This document shows positions 19,520-28,819 of a DNA stretch of 64,000 nucleotides, in pieces. The translations under genes were made by a program, and so were the position numbers. The number at the start of each line of letters is the position of its first letter. The stretch's first letter is position 1. The DNA comes from Streptomyces spinoverrucosus (GTDB taxonomy: Bacteria; Actinomycetota; Actinomycetes; Streptomycetales; Streptomycetaceae): positions 186,001 through 250,000 of the forward strand of contig NZ_BJND01000017.1 of NCBI RefSeq assembly GCF_006539505.1, written 5' to 3'. The notes under the pieces are model-generated. The model was not told where the DNA came from and did no database searches. It saw only the letters and a program-made list of their open reading frames with translations.

Positions 19520-19953
19520 TGGGAGAACGTCTCGGATACGCGCCCGGGGTCTTCGACCTCTTCCATGTGGGCCACCTCAACATCCTGCGCCGAGCACGGG
19601 CGAACTGCGACCGGCTCGTCGCGGGTGTCTGCTCCGACGACCTGGTGGTGCAGCTGAAGGGCAGACCGCCCGTCGTACCGCTCTCCGAGCGGCTGGAGAT
19701 CGTCGGCAGCGTCCGCTACGTGGACGACACCTACGTCGCGACCATGGCCGACAAGATCAAGATCTGGAACGACATCGGTTTCGACGTCATCTACAAAGGC
19801 GACGACTGGCTGGGCACGGAGGTCTGGACGAAGCTCGAAGAGGCCTTCGCGAAGGTCGGCGTGGAGGTTGTCTACTTCCCCTACACCGCCCACACCTCCA
19901 GCACCCGCCTCCGCGAGGCACTCGATCTCTTCGCGGCGGATGCGGGCCGCTGA
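19519..19953 (+). CDS. TagD-like cytidylyltransferase
   Basis: 144 residues, a single nucleotidyltransferase domain. The catalytic motif GVFDLFHVGH is at residues 10-19 (HxGH = His16-His19), with RYVDD and YKGDDWLG matching the RYVDE and GDDWxG positions of glycerol-3-phosphate cytidylyltransferase, and the CTP-site TSSTRLRE near the end. It should make a CDP-alcohol such as CDP-glycerol from CTP. Ethanolamine-phosphate or another polyol phosphate is also possible. Last gene of the island's main operon, overlapping the previous stop by 1 nt. Confidence 0.87.
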   Translation: MGERLGYAPGVFDLFHVGHLNILRRARANCDRLVAGVCSDDLVVQLKGRPPVVPLSERLEIVGSVRYVDDTYVATMADKIKIWNDIGFDVIYKGDDWLGTEVWTKLEEAFAKVGVEVVYFPYTAHTSSTRLREALDLFAADAGR

Positions 19954-19972
19954 CGGCTCCTTCCACGCGGAA

Positions 19973-20007
19973 ACCGGGCGGGGGCGGGGCCGGCGCCCCC
20001 GCCCGGT
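19973..20007. terminator. Bidirectional terminator
   Basis: ACCGGGCGGGGGC (19973-19985) pairs with GCCCCCGCCCGGT (19995-20007). It lies between the convergent cytidylyltransferase and NlpC/P60 genes and closes the polysaccharide operon. Confidence 0.75.
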
Positions 20008-20011
20008 CGGC

Positions 20012-21748
20012 TCAGATGCGGTGGACCGTGTGCAGTCTGGTGGCGTACGTGCCCGTGCCGTCCAGGAGTGATGCGCCGCCCAGGTCGGACATGGTGGGGC
20101 CGTTGATCGTCTTGCGGCTGGAGAGGAAGCGGCGTTTGCCTGCCGTGTCCTTGCCGAGGTAGATGCCGACGTGGTCCACCGTGACCGTCGGGGTGTCGTC
20201 GCCCGAGTCGGCGTTGAAGAGGACCAGGTCGCCGGGCTGGAGCAGGGCCGCGGCGGGCGGGTTCGTGCCGTCGGTGCGGTCGATGCGTACGCCGGGGGCG
20301 TGCTCGGCCATGTCGCGGGACTTGCGGGGTATCCGGGTGCCGGAGGTGTCCTGGCCCGCGGCCATCGGTACGCCCATGTGGTAGCCGTACACCATCCGCG
20401 TGTAGCCCGAGCAGTCCAGGTTGCCGACCTGCTTGCTGGACGGGCCGGTGTATGCGCCGTCGGGGAAGGTCCAGCCGACGTTCATGTACTCGTGGAAGTC
20501 GGCGCCCTCGTAGCGGTAGCCCTCCGGGTCCAGGTAGCCGTACCCGGACTCGCCCAGGACCTGCTTGTCCTTGGCCGGTCCGGAGCCGGCGACGACGGCG
20601 GGCGCACCGGCGAGGAACATCGCCGCGTGAGCCAGGACGTCCGGCGCGGTGGAGCCGGCCCAGCCACGGACGATCTCTTCGATTGCCGGGGTCCAGTTGC
20701 CGTCGAAGGGTTCCGGCAGGACGCGCACCCAGTCGCCGTGGGTGACCGTGGGCGGCGTCGCCCAGTTCGCGGCGCTCACCTCGAAGTGGCTGACGAGCAG
20801 CTTGACCGGCAGGTTGGTGCAGCCGTCGTTGGCGAGGGCGCGCAGGCCTACGCGTCCCTTGCCGAAGGTGGGGTCGGTGACGTCGACGGCCCAGGCGGAC
20901 GGTTCCGCGGTGGCGGAGCGCCAGGCCTTGACCCGGATGCGGGTGCCCTCGCGGCGGACCCGGATGGTCCAGTCGGTGCCCGCGGGGACGTCGGTGGCCA
21001 GGGTGGTGGCGGACGTCAGCTGGGTGACCGCGTCGGCGACCTCCTTCTCCACCCGCAGCTGGACGTCGCCGCCGGTGGTGAAGGACAGCCGGGCCCGGTA
21101 GTTGTTGTGGGTGTCCTGGTAGCCGAAGGACAGCGCGTAGGAGCAGGCCTGGCCGGTGGGCACCTTGTCGAACCGGGCCACCGAGCGGACGTCCACGTCC
21201 GTGATCTCGCCGTCCCGGACGCTGGCGTGGCGGCTGGCGTAGTCGGTGGTGAGGGCGATGACGCCGGTGCCGGGCTGCACCGAGTAGTCCGTGTCGGCGG
21301 GGCCGAGGGTGGACCAGTTTCCGCCGCCGGGGGAGCTGCCCCATCCGTCCTGCAGGGTGCGCTGGAAGTCGTCGACGAAGGGCTTCTTGTTCTCCGTGAA
21401 GGTCCGCTCCGGGCCGGGCAGTACGACGGTCCGGGCGCCGTGGGTCAGCAGGGCGACGCGGCGGCCGCCGGAGGTGACCTCGGTGCGGGCCGGGGTTCCC
21501 GGCAGCACGGTGGCGGTCAGGGGCGTGCTCAGGGTCACCTGTGTGAAGTAGGAGGCGTCCAGCGGTGGCAGTGTCACCGAGGAGCGGGCCGAGGTGAGGC
21601 CGGTTGCCCCGGCGAAGGGCTCGACGGCATGGATCGACTCGGCGGCGCGCGCCGGGGCGGCGGCCAGGCCGCTGAACGGGACGGAGGCGGCCGAGGCCGC
21701 GAAGACGGCGAGCAGACTGCGCCGGGAGGTGATCGACATGCCGACCAT
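20012..21748 (-). CDS. Secreted NlpC/P60 (C40) family protein
   Basis: 578 residues. A Tat-like or Sec signal (ITSRRSLLAVFAASAASV ... ARAA) is followed by a beta-rich domain of about 300 residues resembling concanavalin-like folds (FVDDFQRTLQDGWGSSPGGGNW ... FGKGRVGLRALAN). The last 200 residues contain the catalytic Cys in NLDCSGYTRMVYGY and the His in VDHVGIYLG, so a Cys/His amidase is expected. Such enzymes cut peptidoglycan peptides; here a cell-wall or polymer remodelling role is inferred from position. ATG 21739 (MSITSRR) is an alternative start and would leave the twin-arginine motif nearer the N-terminus. Confidence 0.85.
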   Translation of the reverse strand: MVGMSITSRRSLLAVFAASAASVPFSGLAAAPARAAESIHAVEPFAGATGLTSARSSVTLPPLDASYFTQVTLSTPLTATVLPGTPARTEVTSGGRRVALLTHGARTVVLPGPERTFTENKKPFVDDFQRTLQDGWGSSPGGGNWSTLGPADTDYSVQPGTGVIALTTDYASRHASVRDGEITDVDVRSVARFDKVPTGQACSYALSFGYQDTHNNYRARLSFTTGGDVQLRVEKEVADAVTQLTSATTLATDVPAGTDWTIRVRREGTRIRVKAWRSATAEPSAWAVDVTDPTFGKGRVGLRALANDGCTNLPVKLLVSHFEVSAANWATPPTVTHGDWVRVLPEPFDGNWTPAIEEIVRGWAGSTAPDVLAHAAMFLAGAPAVVAGSGPAKDKQVLGESGYGYLDPEGYRYEGADFHEYMNVGWTFPDGAYTGPSSKQVGNLDCSGYTRMVYGYHMGVPMAAGQDTSGTRIPRKSRDMAEHAPGVRIDRTDGTNPPAAALLQPGDLVLFNADSGDDTPTVTVDHVGIYLGKDTAGKRRFLSSRKTINGPTMSDLGGASLLDGTGTYATRLHTVHRI

Positions 21749-21794
21749 GATCGGGGCAGGCGGGTGGCGGAAGATAGCCGTCCGCGTGGGCGAG

Positions 21795-22010
21795 GAGGGC
21801 GGTGGTGGGAGATGCCTGTCTGCGTGGTGGGCGGGGGCGGTGGCGGGGTGCCTGTCTGCGTGGTGGGCGGGGGCGGAGGCGGGGTGCCTGTCTGCGTGGT
21901 GGGCGGGGGCGGTGGCGGGGGGTGCCTGTCTGCGTGGGCGGGGAGGGCGGTGGTGGGAGGTGCCTGTCTGCCTGGTCGATGAGGGCGGCGGTGGGAGATG
22001 CCTGTCCGCG
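21795..22010. repeat. G-rich tandem repeat, 36-38 bp period
   Basis: TGCCTGTC recurs at 21813, 21849, 21885, 21923, 21961 and 21999, spaced 36, 36, 38, 38 and 38 bp, each followed by a run of G-rich sequence (GTGGGCGGGGGCGGTGGCG type). It fills most of the 398-bp gap between the divergent NlpC/P60 and DUF1275 genes, so it lies upstream of both. Open frames across it exist only because of base composition. Runs of G could form quadruplexes. Confidence 0.8.
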
Positions 22011-22146
22011 TGGGCGGACGAGGCGGGCGGCGGCGATCCCTGAGGGCCCGGTGCGGGCGTCGTACCTGATCGGCGTAGTGGCGCGTGGCAGCGGCAGCGG
22101 GTGGATCGGTCACGGCTTACGGTCCCCGTATGGAGCGGGTCCCCGT

Positions 22147-22863
22147 ATGAAACCCAGAGCGGGCGTCGGGCTCACCTCGGTCATGGTGGCGCTCACGCTG
22201 ACGACCGGCATGATCGAGGCCGTCAGCTTTCTCGTGCTGGGCCCGGTGTTCACGGCGGTGCAGACCGGGAACCTCCTCTTCCTCGCCTTCGCACTCACCG
22301 GCGCAGCGGGACTCTCCCCGGCCGCGGCCGGTGTCTCGTGCGCCGCCTTCGCGGTCGGCGCGGTGCTCGGCTCCCGGTTCGAGACGATCGTCGACGTCCA
22401 CGGCCGCCGCTGGTTCGTGCCCGGCCTGATGACCGAGGCGCTGCTGCTGGGGCTCGGTGGTCTGGTCGCGTGGCGCACCGGCGTCGACGAGCAGGGCGGG
22501 CCGGTCACCGGTCACCATTTCGTCGTGATCGCCCTGGTGGCCGCGGCCATGGGCGTACGTAACGTCACCACCCTGCGCGTAGGGGTCCCGGACGTACCCA
22601 CGACCGTGTCCACCCGCGCCCTGACCGCACTCCTCGGCGGGCTGTCCCCGCTCGCCGACCCCCGCATCGGTTCGGGCCTGCGCCACGAAGGCCGCCGCTT
22701 CGCCTCGGTCGCCGCCATGTTCGCGGGTGGCCTTGTGGGGGCCTGGCTGCTGCATGAGGCGGTTCGCCCGGCGGTGGTCCTGCTGGTGCCTGCCGTGGTC
22801 GTTCTGGCGCTGGGCGCGGTGTTCTGGGCGATGCCGCGGGGGCGGACGTCGGAGCCGGGGTGA
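22147..22863 (+). CDS. DUF1275 (YoaK-like) membrane protein
   Basis: 238 residues with about six hydrophobic helices. The pattern TGMIEAVSFLVLGPVFTAVQTGNLLFL near the N-terminus, GAVLGSRF, and a mid-protein AAAMGVRNVTTLRVGVPDVPTTVSTRALTALL match the DUF1275/YoaK family, whose function is unknown. ATG 22147 is used; the frame runs upstream through the repeat but that part is not protein-like. It is probably a single-gene unit, followed by the S10 promoter. Confidence 0.82.
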   Translation: MKPRAGVGLTSVMVALTLTTGMIEAVSFLVLGPVFTAVQTGNLLFLAFALTGAAGLSPAAAGVSCAAFAVGAVLGSRFETIVDVHGRRWFVPGLMTEALLLGLGGLVAWRTGVDEQGGPVTGHHFVVIALVAAAMGVRNVTTLRVGVPDVPTTVSTRALTALLGGLSPLADPRIGSGLRHEGRRFASVAAMFAGGLVGAWLLHEAVRPAVVLLVPAVVVLALGAVFWAMPRGRTSEPG

Positions 22864-22951
22864 GGGTCTCCGGCGTGATCCTCGGCTCGGTGACCTACGT
22901 ACTTCCGCATCGCCTGCACCTGCGGCTCACGGCCCCCGTCCCACCTTGCGT

Positions 22952-22979
22952 TTGACCTAGGTCACGTCCGGGGTATTCT
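22952..22979 (+). promoter_or_regulatory. Promoter of the S10 operon with overlapping palindrome
   Basis: TTGACC (22952-22957) and TATTCT (22974-22979) with a 16-bp spacer. A perfect 12-bp palindrome TGACCTAGGTCA occupies 22953-22964, over the -35. Transcription from about 22986 would give a leader near 355 nt. Within 22980-23342 there is no gene; visible structures are CCTCCC/GGGAGG (23057-23071) and the conserved element at 23260-23284. Confidence 0.65.
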
Positions 22980-23244
22980 CTCCGGCTCGATTGGCGGACG
23001 CCCTGCCCCATATGGCAGACTGTCCGAGTTGCTCGGTCGAGTGTTGATGCTGCGCGCCTCCCGCCGGGAGGACCGGAAGCGAGTCCCACAGTACTCGTCG
23101 TCCCTGATCAGGGGCGGACGTACGGGAATCTTCCGGGAAGCGTGGGCGCGGCACCGGCCAGGCGCCCGGTGGGCCTCTAGCCCCCGGTTCACGGTTCGGT
23201 AGGGCCGTGTCAATCCCGCAGGGATGTTCGGACAAGGGACATCC

Positions 23245-23284
23245 GTGTCAGCGGGAGTGCGACACGCCCGACCGCGTGGGTCGG
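23245..23284 (+). promoter_or_regulatory. Leader element upstream of rpsJ, shared with the rpsL leader
   Basis: 23260-23284 matches 700-724 at 24 of 25 positions, including the hairpin CCGACC (23268-23273) / GGTCGG (23279-23284). A further stem GTGTC (23245-23249) / GACAC (23261-23265) precedes it here and encloses GCGGGAGT. It lies 58 nt before rpsJ. Attenuation or autogenous control of the S10 operon is a reasonable guess. Confidence 0.6.
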
Positions 23285-23342
23285 AGAAACGAAGAGAACA
23301 CCGGGTTCCAGAGCTGTAGAGAGACAGGACTACGAAGTAGCC

Positions 23343-23651
23343 ATGGCGGGACAGAAGATCCGCATCCGGCTCAAGGCCTACGACCACGAGGTCATCGACT
23401 CCTCGGCGAAGAAGATCGTCGAGACGGTGACCCGCACTGGTGCGTCGGTCGCGGGCCCGGTGCCGCTGCCCACTGAGAAGAACGTGTACTGCGTCATCAA
23501 GTCGCCGCACAAGTACAAGGACTCGCGCGAGCACTTCGAGATGCGCACGCACAAGCGCCTGATCGACATCCTCGACCCGACCCCCAAGACCGTTGACTCT
23601 CTGATGCGACTCGACCTCCCGGCCGGCGTCGACATCGAGATCAAGCTCTGA
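23343..23651 (+). CDS. rpsJ: 30S ribosomal protein S10
   Basis: 102 residues, [19 protein letters not shown] with the S10 signature [15 protein letters not shown]10 sits in the 30S head and also takes part in NusB-dependent antitermination. First gene of the S10 operon, preceded by a long untranslated leader. The ATG follows the weak AGAGAGGA region, about 12 nt upstream. Confidence 0.98.
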   Translation: MAGQKIRIRLKAYDHEVIDSSAKKIVETVTRTGASVAGPVPLPTEKNVYCVIKSPHKYKDSREHFEMRTHKRLIDILDPTPKTVDSLMRLDLPAGVDIEIKL

Positions 23652-23668
23652 GGCCGGTGATCTGAGAG

Positions 23669-24313
23669 ATGGCTAAGCAGATCAAGGGCATCCTGGGCGA
23701 GAAGCTCGGCATGACGCAGGTGTGGGACGAGAACAACCGTGTTGTTCCGGTCACCGTCGTCAAGGCCGGCCCGAACGTCGTCACCCAGGTCCGTACGAAC
23801 GACACCGACGGCTACGAGTCGGTCCAGATCGCCTTCGGCGAGATCGACCCGCGCAAGGTGAACAAGCCCCTCAAGGGCCACTTCGCCAAGGCCGACGTCA
23901 CCCCCCGTCGTCACCTCGTCGAGATCCGCACCGCGGACGCCTCCGAGTACACGCTCGGCCAGGAGATCACCGCTGAGGTGTTCGAGGCCGGCGTCAAGGT
24001 CGACGTGACCGGCAAGAGCAAGGGCAAGGGCTTCGCCGGTGTCATGAAGCGCCACAACTTCCGTGGCCTCGGCGCCGGGCACGGCACCCAGCGCAAGCAC
24101 CGCTCGCCCGGTTCCATCGGTGGCTGCGCCACCCCGGGCCGCGTGTTCAAGGGCCTCCGCATGGCGGGTCGCATGGGCAACGAGCGGGTCACCACCCAGA
24201 ACCTGACCGTCCACGCCGTTGACGCGGAGAAGGGTCTGCTGCTCATCAAGGGCGCGGTTCCCGGTCCGAACGGCGGCCTCGTCCTGGTCCGCACCGCGGC
24301 CAAGGGGGCCTGA
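23669..24313 (+). CDS. rplC: 50S ribosomal protein L3
   Basis: 214 residues, starting [19 protein letters not shown]. An early assembly protein whose extension reaches the peptidyl-transferase centre; the central [22 protein letters not shown] region is the conserved loop, with the substrate-type Gln of L3 present. It follows rpsJ by 17 nt. Confidence 0.98.
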   Translation: MAKQIKGILGEKLGMTQVWDENNRVVPVTVVKAGPNVVTQVRTNDTDGYESVQIAFGEIDPRKVNKPLKGHFAKADVTPRRHLVEIRTADASEYTLGQEITAEVFEAGVKVDVTGKSKGKGFAGVMKRHNFRGLGAGHGTQRKHRSPGSIGGCATPGRVFKGLRMAGRMGNERVTTQNLTVHAVDAEKGLLLIKGAVPGPNGGLVLVRTAAKGA

Positions 24314-24321
24314 GGTAACCG

Positions 24322-24978
24322 ATGAGCACTGTTGACATCCTTTCGCCGGCGGGCGACAAGGCCGGTTCCGTCGAGCTCCCCGCGGAGATCTTCGGCGTTG
24401 AGAAGGTCAGCATCCCGCTGATCCACCAGGTCGTCGTCGCGCAGCTGGCTGCAGCCCGTCAGGGCACGCACAAGACCAAGACCCGTGGCGAGGTCCGCGG
24501 CGGTGGCAAGAAGCCGTACCGCCAGAAGGGCACCGGCCGCGCCCGTCAGGGCTCGACCCGCGCGCCGCAGTTCGCCGGCGGTGGCGTCGTCCACGGCCCG
24601 CAGCCGCGCGACTACTCGCAGCGGACCCCGAAGAAGATGAAGGCCGCGGCCCTGCGCCACGCCCTCACCGACCGGGCCCGCCACAACCGCATCCACGTCG
24701 TCTCCGGCGTCGTCGAGGGCGAGACGCCGTCGACGAAGTCCGCCAAGACGCTGTTCGGCAAGATCTCGGAGCGCAAGAACCTGCTCCTGGTCGTCGACCG
24801 CGCCGACGAGGCCGCGTGGCTGTCCGCCCGCAACCTGCCCCAGGTCCACATCCTGGAGCCGGGCCAGCTGAACACGTACGACGTTCTCGTCTCGGACGAC
24901 GTGGTCTTCACCAAGGCCGCTTTCGAGTCCTTCGTGTCGGGCCCGAAGGCCGATGACACCGAAGGGAGCGAGGCCTGA
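24322..24978 (+). CDS. rplD: 50S ribosomal protein L4
   Basis: 218 residues. The long internal loop that lines the exit tunnel is visible ([28 protein letters not shown]), where macrolide-resistance changes are usually found; nothing unusual is seen. In enteric bacteria L4 regulates the S10 operon, but I cannot show that here. The stop overlaps the rplW start by one base. Confidence 0.97.
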   Translation: MSTVDILSPAGDKAGSVELPAEIFGVEKVSIPLIHQVVVAQLAAARQGTHKTKTRGEVRGGGKKPYRQKGTGRARQGSTRAPQFAGGGVVHGPQPRDYSQRTPKKMKAAALRHALTDRARHNRIHVVSGVVEGETPSTKSAKTLFGKISERKNLLLVVDRADEAAWLSARNLPQVHILEPGQLNTYDVLVSDDVVFTKAAFESFVSGPKADDTEGSEA

Positions 24979-25397
24979 TGGCTATCCGTCACCCCGCCAT
25001 TGCCTCGAAGGCCGCCAAGGCCGCCAAGGCCGCTCGCGTCGCCAAGGCGCGTCGCCACGCCGCCGAGGGCAAGAACACCGTCGAGACGCCGCTGAGCAAG
25101 TCGTACACGGACCCCCGTGACGTCCTGCTGAAGCCGGTTGTCTCCGAGAAGAGCTACGCGCTCCTCGACGAGAACAAGTACACGTTCGTCGTCGACCCGC
25201 GTGCCAACAAGACCCAGATCAAGGAGGCCGTGCAGTCGGTCTTCCAGGTCAAGGTCACCGGGGTCAACACGATCAACCGCCAGGGCAAGCGCAAGCGGAC
25301 CCGCACCGGGTTCGGCCAGCGTGCCGCCACCAAGCGCGCGATCGTGACCCTCGCCGAGGGCGACCGTATCGACATCTTCGGCGGTCCGACCTCCTAA
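24978..25397 (+). CDS. rplW: 50S ribosomal protein L23
   Basis: 139 residues. The usual L23 core begins at about residue 45 ([29 protein letters not shown]); in front is an Ala/Lys-rich extension, as seen in other Streptomyces and longer than the roughly 95-100 residue E. coli protein. L23 forms the docking site at the tunnel exit for trigger factor and SRP. It starts on the last base of rplD's stop. Confidence 0.96.
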   Translation: MAIRHPAIASKAAKAAKAARVAKARRHAAEGKNTVETPLSKSYTDPRDVLLKPVVSEKSYALLDENKYTFVVDPRANKTQIKEAVQSVFQVKVTGVNTINRQGKRKRTRTGFGQRAATKRAIVTLAEGDRIDIFGGPTS

Positions 25398-25438
25398 CCG
25401 GGGGTCCGGATCGTCCGATATCGGACGAGGACTGAGAA

Positions 25439-26275
25439 ATGGGTATCCGCAAGTACAAGCCGACGACTCCTGGCCGTCGTGGCGCCAGCGTCGCCGACTT
25501 CGTCGAGGTCACGCGGTCCACGCCGGAGAAGTCGCTGGTCCGTCCCCTGCACAGCAAGGGCGGCCGTAACAATTCCGGTCGTGTGACCGTTCGCCACCAG
25601 GGTGGCGGACACAAGCGCGCCTTCCGCGTGATCGACTTCCGTCGTCACGACAAGGACGGCGTGCCGGCGAAGGTCGCGCACATCGAGTACGACCCCAACC
25701 GCACCGCGCGCATCGCGCTGCTGCACTACGCGGACGGCGAGAAGCGCTACATCCTCGCCCCGCGCAACCTGCAGCAGGGCGACCGTGTGGAGAACGGTCC
25801 CGGGGCCGACATCAAGCCGGGCAACAACCTGGCCCTCCGCAACATCCCGGTCGGTACCACGATCCACGCGATCGAGCTCCGTCCCGGTGGCGGTGCCAAG
25901 TTCGCCCGCTCCGCCGGTGCCTCCGTGCAGCTGCTCGCGAAGGAGGGCTCGATGGCCCACCTGCGCATGCCGTCCGGAGAGATCCGCCTGGTCGACGTGC
26001 GCTGCCGCGCCACCGTCGGCGAGGTCGGCAACGCCGAGCAGTCGAACATCAACTGGGGTAAGGCGGGCCGCAAGCGCTGGCTGGGCGTTCGCCCGACCGT
26101 GCGTGGTGTGGTCATGAACCCGGTCGACCACCCGCACGGTGGTGGTGAGGGCCGTACCTCCGGTGGCCGCCACCCGGTCTCCCCGTGGGGCAAGAAGGAA
26201 GGCCGTACTCGTTCTCCCAAGAAGGCGAGCAACAAGTACATCGTCCGCCGCCGCAAGACGAACAAGAAGCGCTAA
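25439..26275 (+). CDS. rplB: 50S ribosomal protein L2
   Basis: 278 residues, near the standard length. It contains the conserved C-terminal [17 protein letters not shown] with the histidine needed for peptidyl-transferase centre assembly. The start at 25439 is preceded by GAGGACTGAGAA. The gap from rplW is 41 nt. Confidence 0.98.
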   Translation: MGIRKYKPTTPGRRGASVADFVEVTRSTPEKSLVRPLHSKGGRNNSGRVTVRHQGGGHKRAFRVIDFRRHDKDGVPAKVAHIEYDPNRTARIALLHYADGEKRYILAPRNLQQGDRVENGPGADIKPGNNLALRNIPVGTTIHAIELRPGGGAKFARSAGASVQLLAKEGSMAHLRMPSGEIRLVDVRCRATVGEVGNAEQSNINWGKAGRKRWLGVRPTVRGVVMNPVDHPHGGGEGRTSGGRHPVSPWGKKEGRTRSPKKASNKYIVRRRKTNKKR

Positions 26276-26287
26276 GGACGGGTTGAG

Positions 26288-26569
26288 ATGCCTCGTAGTT
26301 TGAAGAAGGGACCCTTCGTCGACGACCACCTGATGAAGAAGGTGGACGCTCAGAACGAAGCCGGTACCAAGAACGTCATCAAGACCTGGTCCCGCCGCTC
26401 CATGATCGTGCCGGACATGCTCGGCCACACGCTCGCGGTGCACAACGGCAAGACCCACATCCCGGTGTTCGTCACCGAGTCGATGGTCGGCCACAAGCTC
26501 GGCGAGTTCTCGCCGACGCGCACCTTCCGGGGTCACGTCAAGGAAGACCGGAAGTCGAAGCGCCGCTAG
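26288..26569 (+). CDS. rpsS: 30S ribosomal protein S19
   Basis: 93 residues, [19 protein letters not shown], with the family signature [16 protein letters not shown]. It binds the 30S head together with S13. It follows rplB by 12 nt with GGACGGG upstream. Confidence 0.98.
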   Translation: MPRSLKKGPFVDDHLMKKVDAQNEAGTKNVIKTWSRRSMIVPDMLGHTLAVHNGKTHIPVFVTESMVGHKLGEFSPTRTFRGHVKEDRKSKRR

Positions 26570-26612
26570 TAGCGGATCGCATTCAGACACGTAAGTAACT
26601 GAAGGGACAACC

Positions 26613-26960
26613 ATGGAAGCCAGGGCCCAGGCGCGGTACATCCGCGTCACGCCCATGAAGGCCCGCCGCGTGGTGGACCTCATCCGTGGCATGGACGCCA
26701 CGGAGGCCCAGGCTGTTCTGCGATTCGCTCCGCAGGCAGCCTCCGTGCCGGTCGGCAAGGTGCTCGACAGCGCCATCGCCAACGCCGCGCACAACTACGA
26801 CCACACCGACGCCGACAGCCTCTACATCTCCGAGGCGTACGTCGACGAGGGTCCGACCCTGAAGCGGTTCCGGCCGCGCGCCCAGGGCCGTGCCTACCGG
26901 ATCCGCAAGCGGACCAGCCACATCACCGTGGTCGTCAGCAGCAAGGAAGGAACCCGGTAA
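26613..26960 (+). CDS. rplV: 50S ribosomal protein L22
   Basis: 115 residues. The beta-hairpin that reaches the exit tunnel is in [22 protein letters not shown], where macrolide-resistance deletions can occur; none is apparent. The N-terminus [26 protein letters not shown] is typical. Its stop overlaps rpsC by one base. Confidence 0.98.
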   Translation: MEARAQARYIRVTPMKARRVVDLIRGMDATEAQAVLRFAPQAASVPVGKVLDSAIANAAHNYDHTDADSLYISEAYVDEGPTLKRFRPRAQGRAYRIRKRTSHITVVVSSKEGTR

Positions 26961-27787
26961 TGGGCCAGAAGGTAAACCCGCATGGGTTCCGGCTCGGTGT
27001 CACGACCGACTTCAAGTCGCGTTGGTACGCCGACAAGCTGTACAAGGACTACGTCAAGGAAGACGTCGCCATCCGTCGGATGATGACGTCCGGCATGGAG
27101 CGCGCCGGTATCTCGAAGGTTGAGATCGAGCGCACCCGTGACCGTGTCCGCGTGGACATCCACACCGCTCGCCCGGGCATCGTCATCGGCCGCCGTGGCG
27201 CCGAGGCCGACCGCATCCGCGGTGACCTGGAGAAGCTGACCGGCAAGCAGGTCCAGCTGAACATCCTCGAGGTCAAGAACCCGGAGACGGACGCTCAGCT
27301 GGTGGCCCAGGCCGTCGCCGAGCAGCTGTCCTCCCGCGTCTCCTTCCGCCGCGCCATGCGCAAGAGCATGCAGTCGGCGATGAAGGCGGGCGCCAAGGGC
27401 ATCAAGATCCAGTGCGGTGGCCGTCTCGGCGGCGCCGAGATGTCCCGCTCGGAGTTCTACCGCGAGGGCCGTGTGCCCCTGCACACGCTCCGCGCGAACG
27501 TGGACTACGGCTTCTTCGAGGCCAAGACGACCTTCGGCCGCATCGGTGTGAAGGTCTGGATCTACAAGGGCGACGTCAAGAACATCGCCGAGGTCCGCGC
27601 CGAGAACGCTGCCGCCCGTGCGGGTAACCGCCCGGCTCGCGGTGGCGCTGGCGACCGCCCGGCCCGTGGTGGCCGTGGTGGCGAGCGGCGCGGTCGCAAG
27701 CCGCAGCAGGCTGCCGGCGCCGAGGCCCCCAAGGCCGAGGCTCCCGCGGCTGCCGCTCCGGCTGAGAGCACCGGAACGGAGGCCTGA
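26960..27787 (+). CDS. rpsC: 30S ribosomal protein S3
   Basis: 275 residues, longer than the E. coli protein (about 233) because of a C-terminal tail after residue 210, rich in Arg/Gly then Ala/Pro/Glu ([17 protein letters not shown] and [12 protein letters not shown]). Such tails are common in actinobacteria. The KH domain [15 protein letters not shown] and the S3 C-domain [14 protein letters not shown] are intact. Involved in mRNA entry and helicase activity of the 30S subunit. Confidence 0.97.
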   Translation: MGQKVNPHGFRLGVTTDFKSRWYADKLYKDYVKEDVAIRRMMTSGMERAGISKVEIERTRDRVRVDIHTARPGIVIGRRGAEADRIRGDLEKLTGKQVQLNILEVKNPETDAQLVAQAVAEQLSSRVSFRRAMRKSMQSAMKAGAKGIKIQCGGRLGGAEMSRSEFYREGRVPLHTLRANVDYGFFEAKTTFGRIGVKVWIYKGDVKNIAEVRAENAAARAGNRPARGGAGDRPARGGRGGERRGRKPQQAAGAEAPKAEAPAAAAPAESTGTEA

Positions 27788-27792
27788 CCGAC

Positions 27793-28212
27793 ATGCTGAT
27801 CCCCCGTAGGGTCAAGCACCGCAAGCAGCACCACCCGAAGCGCTCTGGCATGTCCAAGGGTGGAACGCAGGTTGCGTTCGGCGAGTACGGCATCCAGGCG
27901 CTGACCCCGGCGTACGTCACGAACCGCCAGATCGAGGCGGCTCGTATCGCCATGACCCGTCACATCAAGCGTGGCGGCAAGGTCTGGATCAACATCTACC
28001 CGGACCGCCCCCTGACGAAGAAGCCCGCCGAGACCCGCATGGGTTCCGGTAAGGGTTCTCCCGAGTGGTGGGTGGCCAACGTCAAGCCCGGACGCGTGAT
28101 GTTCGAGCTGTCGTACCCCAACGAGAAGATCGCCCGTGAGGCGCTGACGCGTGCGGCCCACAAGCTGCCGATGAAGTGCCGGATCGTCAAGCGCGAGGCA
28201 GGTGAAGCGTGA
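27793..28212 (+). CDS. rplP: 50S ribosomal protein L16
   Basis: 139 residues, [25 protein letters not shown]16 organises the A-site and tRNA binding region; the loop [22 protein letters not shown] is intact and carries no obvious avilamycin/evernimicin resistance change. Its stop overlaps the rpmC start. Confidence 0.98.
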   Translation: MLIPRRVKHRKQHHPKRSGMSKGGTQVAFGEYGIQALTPAYVTNRQIEAARIAMTRHIKRGGKVWINIYPDRPLTKKPAETRMGSGKGSPEWWVANVKPGRVMFELSYPNEKIAREALTRAAHKLPMKCRIVKREAGEA

Positions 28213-28436
28213 TGTCGGCCGGTACCAAGGCGTCCGAGCTGCGCGAGCTGGGCAACGAGGAGCTTCTGGCGAAGCTTCGCGAGGCCAAGGAAGAGCTGTT
28301 CAACCTCCGCTTCCAGGCGGCGACGGGCCAGCTCGAGAACCACGGCCGTCTGAAGGCGGTCCGCAAGGACATCGCCCGGATCTACACCCTCATGCGTGAG
28401 CGTGAGCTCGGCATTGAGACGGTGGAGAACGCCTGA
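28212..28436 (+). CDS. rpmC: 50S ribosomal protein L29
   Basis: 74 residues: [37 protein letters not shown], two antiparallel helices as expected. ATG 28212 overlaps the rplP stop by 1 nt; a GTG directly upstream would add one residue. Its own stop overlaps the rpsQ ATG. The longer-than-E. coli N-terminus is usual for the group. Confidence 0.96.
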   Translation: MSAGTKASELRELGNEELLAKLREAKEELFNLRFQAATGQLENHGRLKAVRKDIARIYTLMRERELGIETVENA

Positions 28437-28723
28437 TGAGCGAGAACAACGTGACTGACCAGAACACTGAGGCGCGCGGCTTCCGCAAGACCCGTGAGGG
28501 CTACGTCGTCAGCGACAAGATGGACAAGACCGTCGTCGTCGCCGTCGAGGACCGCGTCAAGCACGCGCTGTACGGCAAGGTCATCCGCCGTACCAACAAG
28601 CTCAAGGCGCACGACGAGCAGAACGCCGCGGGTGTCGGCGACCGCGTCCTCCTGATGGAGACCCGGCCGCTGTCCGCGACGAAGCGCTGGCGCGTCGTCG
28701 AGATCCTCGAGAAGGCCAAGTAA
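28436..28723 (+). CDS. rpsQ: 30S ribosomal protein S17
   Basis: 95 residues, with an N-terminal extension of about 12 residues before the conserved [22 protein letters not shown]. An OB-fold primary binder of 16S rRNA helix 11. The last gene before a hairpin-rich gap. Confidence 0.97.
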   Translation: MSENNVTDQNTEARGFRKTREGYVVSDKMDKTVVVAVEDRVKHALYGKVIRRTNKLKAHDEQNAAGVGDRVLLMETRPLSATKRWRVVEILEKAK

Positions 28724-28725
28724 TC

Positions 28726-28791
28726 CCTGCGGGGCAAACCCCGCAGGACAGTTCCGCCAGGCTCCGGGGGCCGTTGAAGGACGGCCCCCGG
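28726..28791 (+). terminator. Two back-to-back hairpins between rpsQ and rplN
   Basis: CCTGCGGGG (28726-28734) pairs with CCCCGCAGG (28739-28747), loop CAAA. CCGGGGGCCGT (28764-28774) pairs with ACGGCCCCCGG (28781-28791), loop TGAAGG. Both lack a U-tract. They fall at the boundary between the S10 block and the spc-type block, so they are better read as a partial terminator, attenuator or processing site than as a full stop. Confidence 0.55.
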
Positions 28792-28819
28792 GGAACCGGC
28801 AGACGATCAGGAGATAGAC

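Noticed and set aside
21813-22006. CRISPR array
   Set aside because: Units are contiguous G-rich repeats without unique spacers.
21594-22043. Frame with a repeating CLSAWWAGAVAG pattern
   Set aside because: Arises from the 36-bp DNA repeat; flanks are not protein-like and it overlaps the NlpC/P60 gene on the other strand.
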